Shown here: positions 12,930-13,322 of the stretch, in pieces
Position numbering within the stretch: position 1 is the stretch's first letter
How the letters are laid out: the number at the start of each line of letters is the position of its first letter
Assembly (NCBI GenBank): GCA_937967685.1
Contig: CALBTX010000023.1
Span: 1 to 13,322 of the forward strand
Length of the DNA stretch: 13,322 nucleotides
Source of the DNA: an uncultured Bacillaceae bacterium
GTDB lineage: Bacteria > Bacillota > Bacilli > Caldalkalibacillales > Caldalkalibacillaceae
Direction of reading: 5' to 3'
Position numbers and translations under genes: made by a program
The notes under the pieces: model-generated
Databases searched by the model: none
What the model was told of the DNA's origin: nothing
What the model saw: the letters and a program-made list of their open reading frames with translations, nothing else

Positions 12930-13298
12930 ATGGCACGTATTGCCGGTATTGATTTGCCACGTGAAAAACGTGTAGAAATCGCGCTGACCTATATCTACGG
13001 AATCGGCCGCTCCAAAGCGAGACAAATTTTAAAAGAGACAGGGGTTAATCCCGATACGCGCGTTCGCGATCTGACGGAAGAAGAAACAGGAAAAATCCGT
13101 GATTATATCGACAGAGAAGTGAAAGTTGAAGGGGACTTGCGCCGTGAAGTCTCTCTGAACATCAAACGCTTAATTGAAATTGGATCGTACAGAGGAATGC
13201 GCCACCGCCGGGGATTGCCAGTGCGCGGTCAACGCACAAAAACGAATGCGCGTACCCGCAAAGGACCTCGTCGGACGATTGCCAATAAGAAAAAGTAA
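12930..13298 (+). CDS. rpsM: 30S ribosomal protein S13
   Basis: This 122-residue protein is S13, in the 30S head, contacting P-site tRNA and forming a bridge to L5. MARIAGIDLPREKRVEIALT, the helix-turn-helix region with YIYGIGRSKARQILKETGV (22-40) and the basic C-terminal tail RGLPVRGQRTKTNARTRKGP are diagnostic, and length is normal. AGGAGGTG at 12912-12919 is 10 nt before the ATG. It is the first gene of the alpha part; rpsK, rpsD or rpoA and rplQ would be expected downstream, outside the window. Its stop codon is the first three bases of a hairpin described separately. Confidence 0.98.
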   Translation: MARIAGIDLPREKRVEIALTYIYGIGRSKARQILKETGVNPDTRVRDLTEEETGKIRDYIDREVKVEGDLRREVSLNIKRLIEIGSYRGMRHRRGLPVRGQRTKTNARTRKGPRRTIANKKK

Positions 13299-13322
13299 CG
13301 GACACCGTTAAAAAGTAACGGA
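13290..13322 (+). repeat. 13-bp direct repeat with alternative hairpins after rpsM
   Basis: AAAAAGTAACGGA occurs at 13290-13302 and again at 13310-13322, with CACCGTT between. TAACGG (13296-13301) can pair with CCGTTA (13305-13310) across an ACA loop, and the same CCGTTA can instead pair with the second TAACGG (13316-13321) across AAAAG. The first copy contains the last codons and stop of rpsM. The arrangement continues to the window edge, so more copies may follow. Confidence 0.65.

Noticed and set aside
1..13322. A search by eye for mobile elements, phage genes, defence genes, tRNA, CRISPR arrays or a novel gene system.
   Set aside because: All coding space is filled by the conserved translation cluster; no transposase, long terminal inverted repeats, spacer-repeat arrays or cloverleaf structures were seen.

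Overview
This window is one uninterrupted plus-strand block of translation genes: the S10-spc-alpha ribosomal protein cluster of a low-to-mid GC Bacillota, most likely a member of Bacillales. The assignment rests on gene order (the adk-map-KOW protein-infA-rpmJ-rpsM run after secY matches the Bacillus arrangement), strong AGGAGG-type Shine-Dalgarno sites before almost every gene, the short zinc-binding S14 and L36 types, and close similarity of the proteins to Bacillus/Paenibacillus families. I cannot name a genus. 28 complete genes are seen; no minus-strand gene, tRNA, rRNA, mobile element or CRISPR array is supported.

Layout. Positions 1-172 hold a good sigma-A type promoter (TTGTGC, 17 bp, TATAAT) and a structured leader of about 130 nt. 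Positions 173-5283 carry the S10 part: rpsJ, rplC, rplD, rplW, rplB, rpsS, rplV, rpsC, rplP, rpmC, rpsQ. Positions 5305-9464 carry the spc ribosomal proteins: rplN, rplX, rplE, rpsN (zinc type), rpsH, rplF, rplR, rpsE, rpmD, rplO. Then come secY (protein export channel), adk (adenylate kinase), map (methionine aminopeptidase), a small KOW-domain protein of unknown role, infA (IF-1), rpmJ (L36) and rpsM (S13). The window stops 24 nt after rpsM, before the expected rpsK.

The genes are packed tightly, with overlaps at rplD/rplW, rplP/rpmC, rplO/secY and adk/map, so co-transcription and translational coupling are expected. The products build both ribosomal subunits, start translation (IF-1), trim the initiator methionine (Map), insert membrane proteins (SecY) and balance adenine nucleotides (Adk).

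Most of the window is ordinary core genome and I see no new multi-gene system. The points worth a second look are small: an adenylate kinase whose LID-domain tetrad (S130, T133, C150, T153) is neither the zinc nor the classical hydrogen-bonded type; a tandem duplication spanning the rpsJ stop codon, next to a second repeat family in an enlarged rpsJ-rplC gap; a possible pseudoknot-forming rpsJ leader; mutually exclusive hairpins after rpsM; and a weak hairpin with U-tract at the secY-adk junction.
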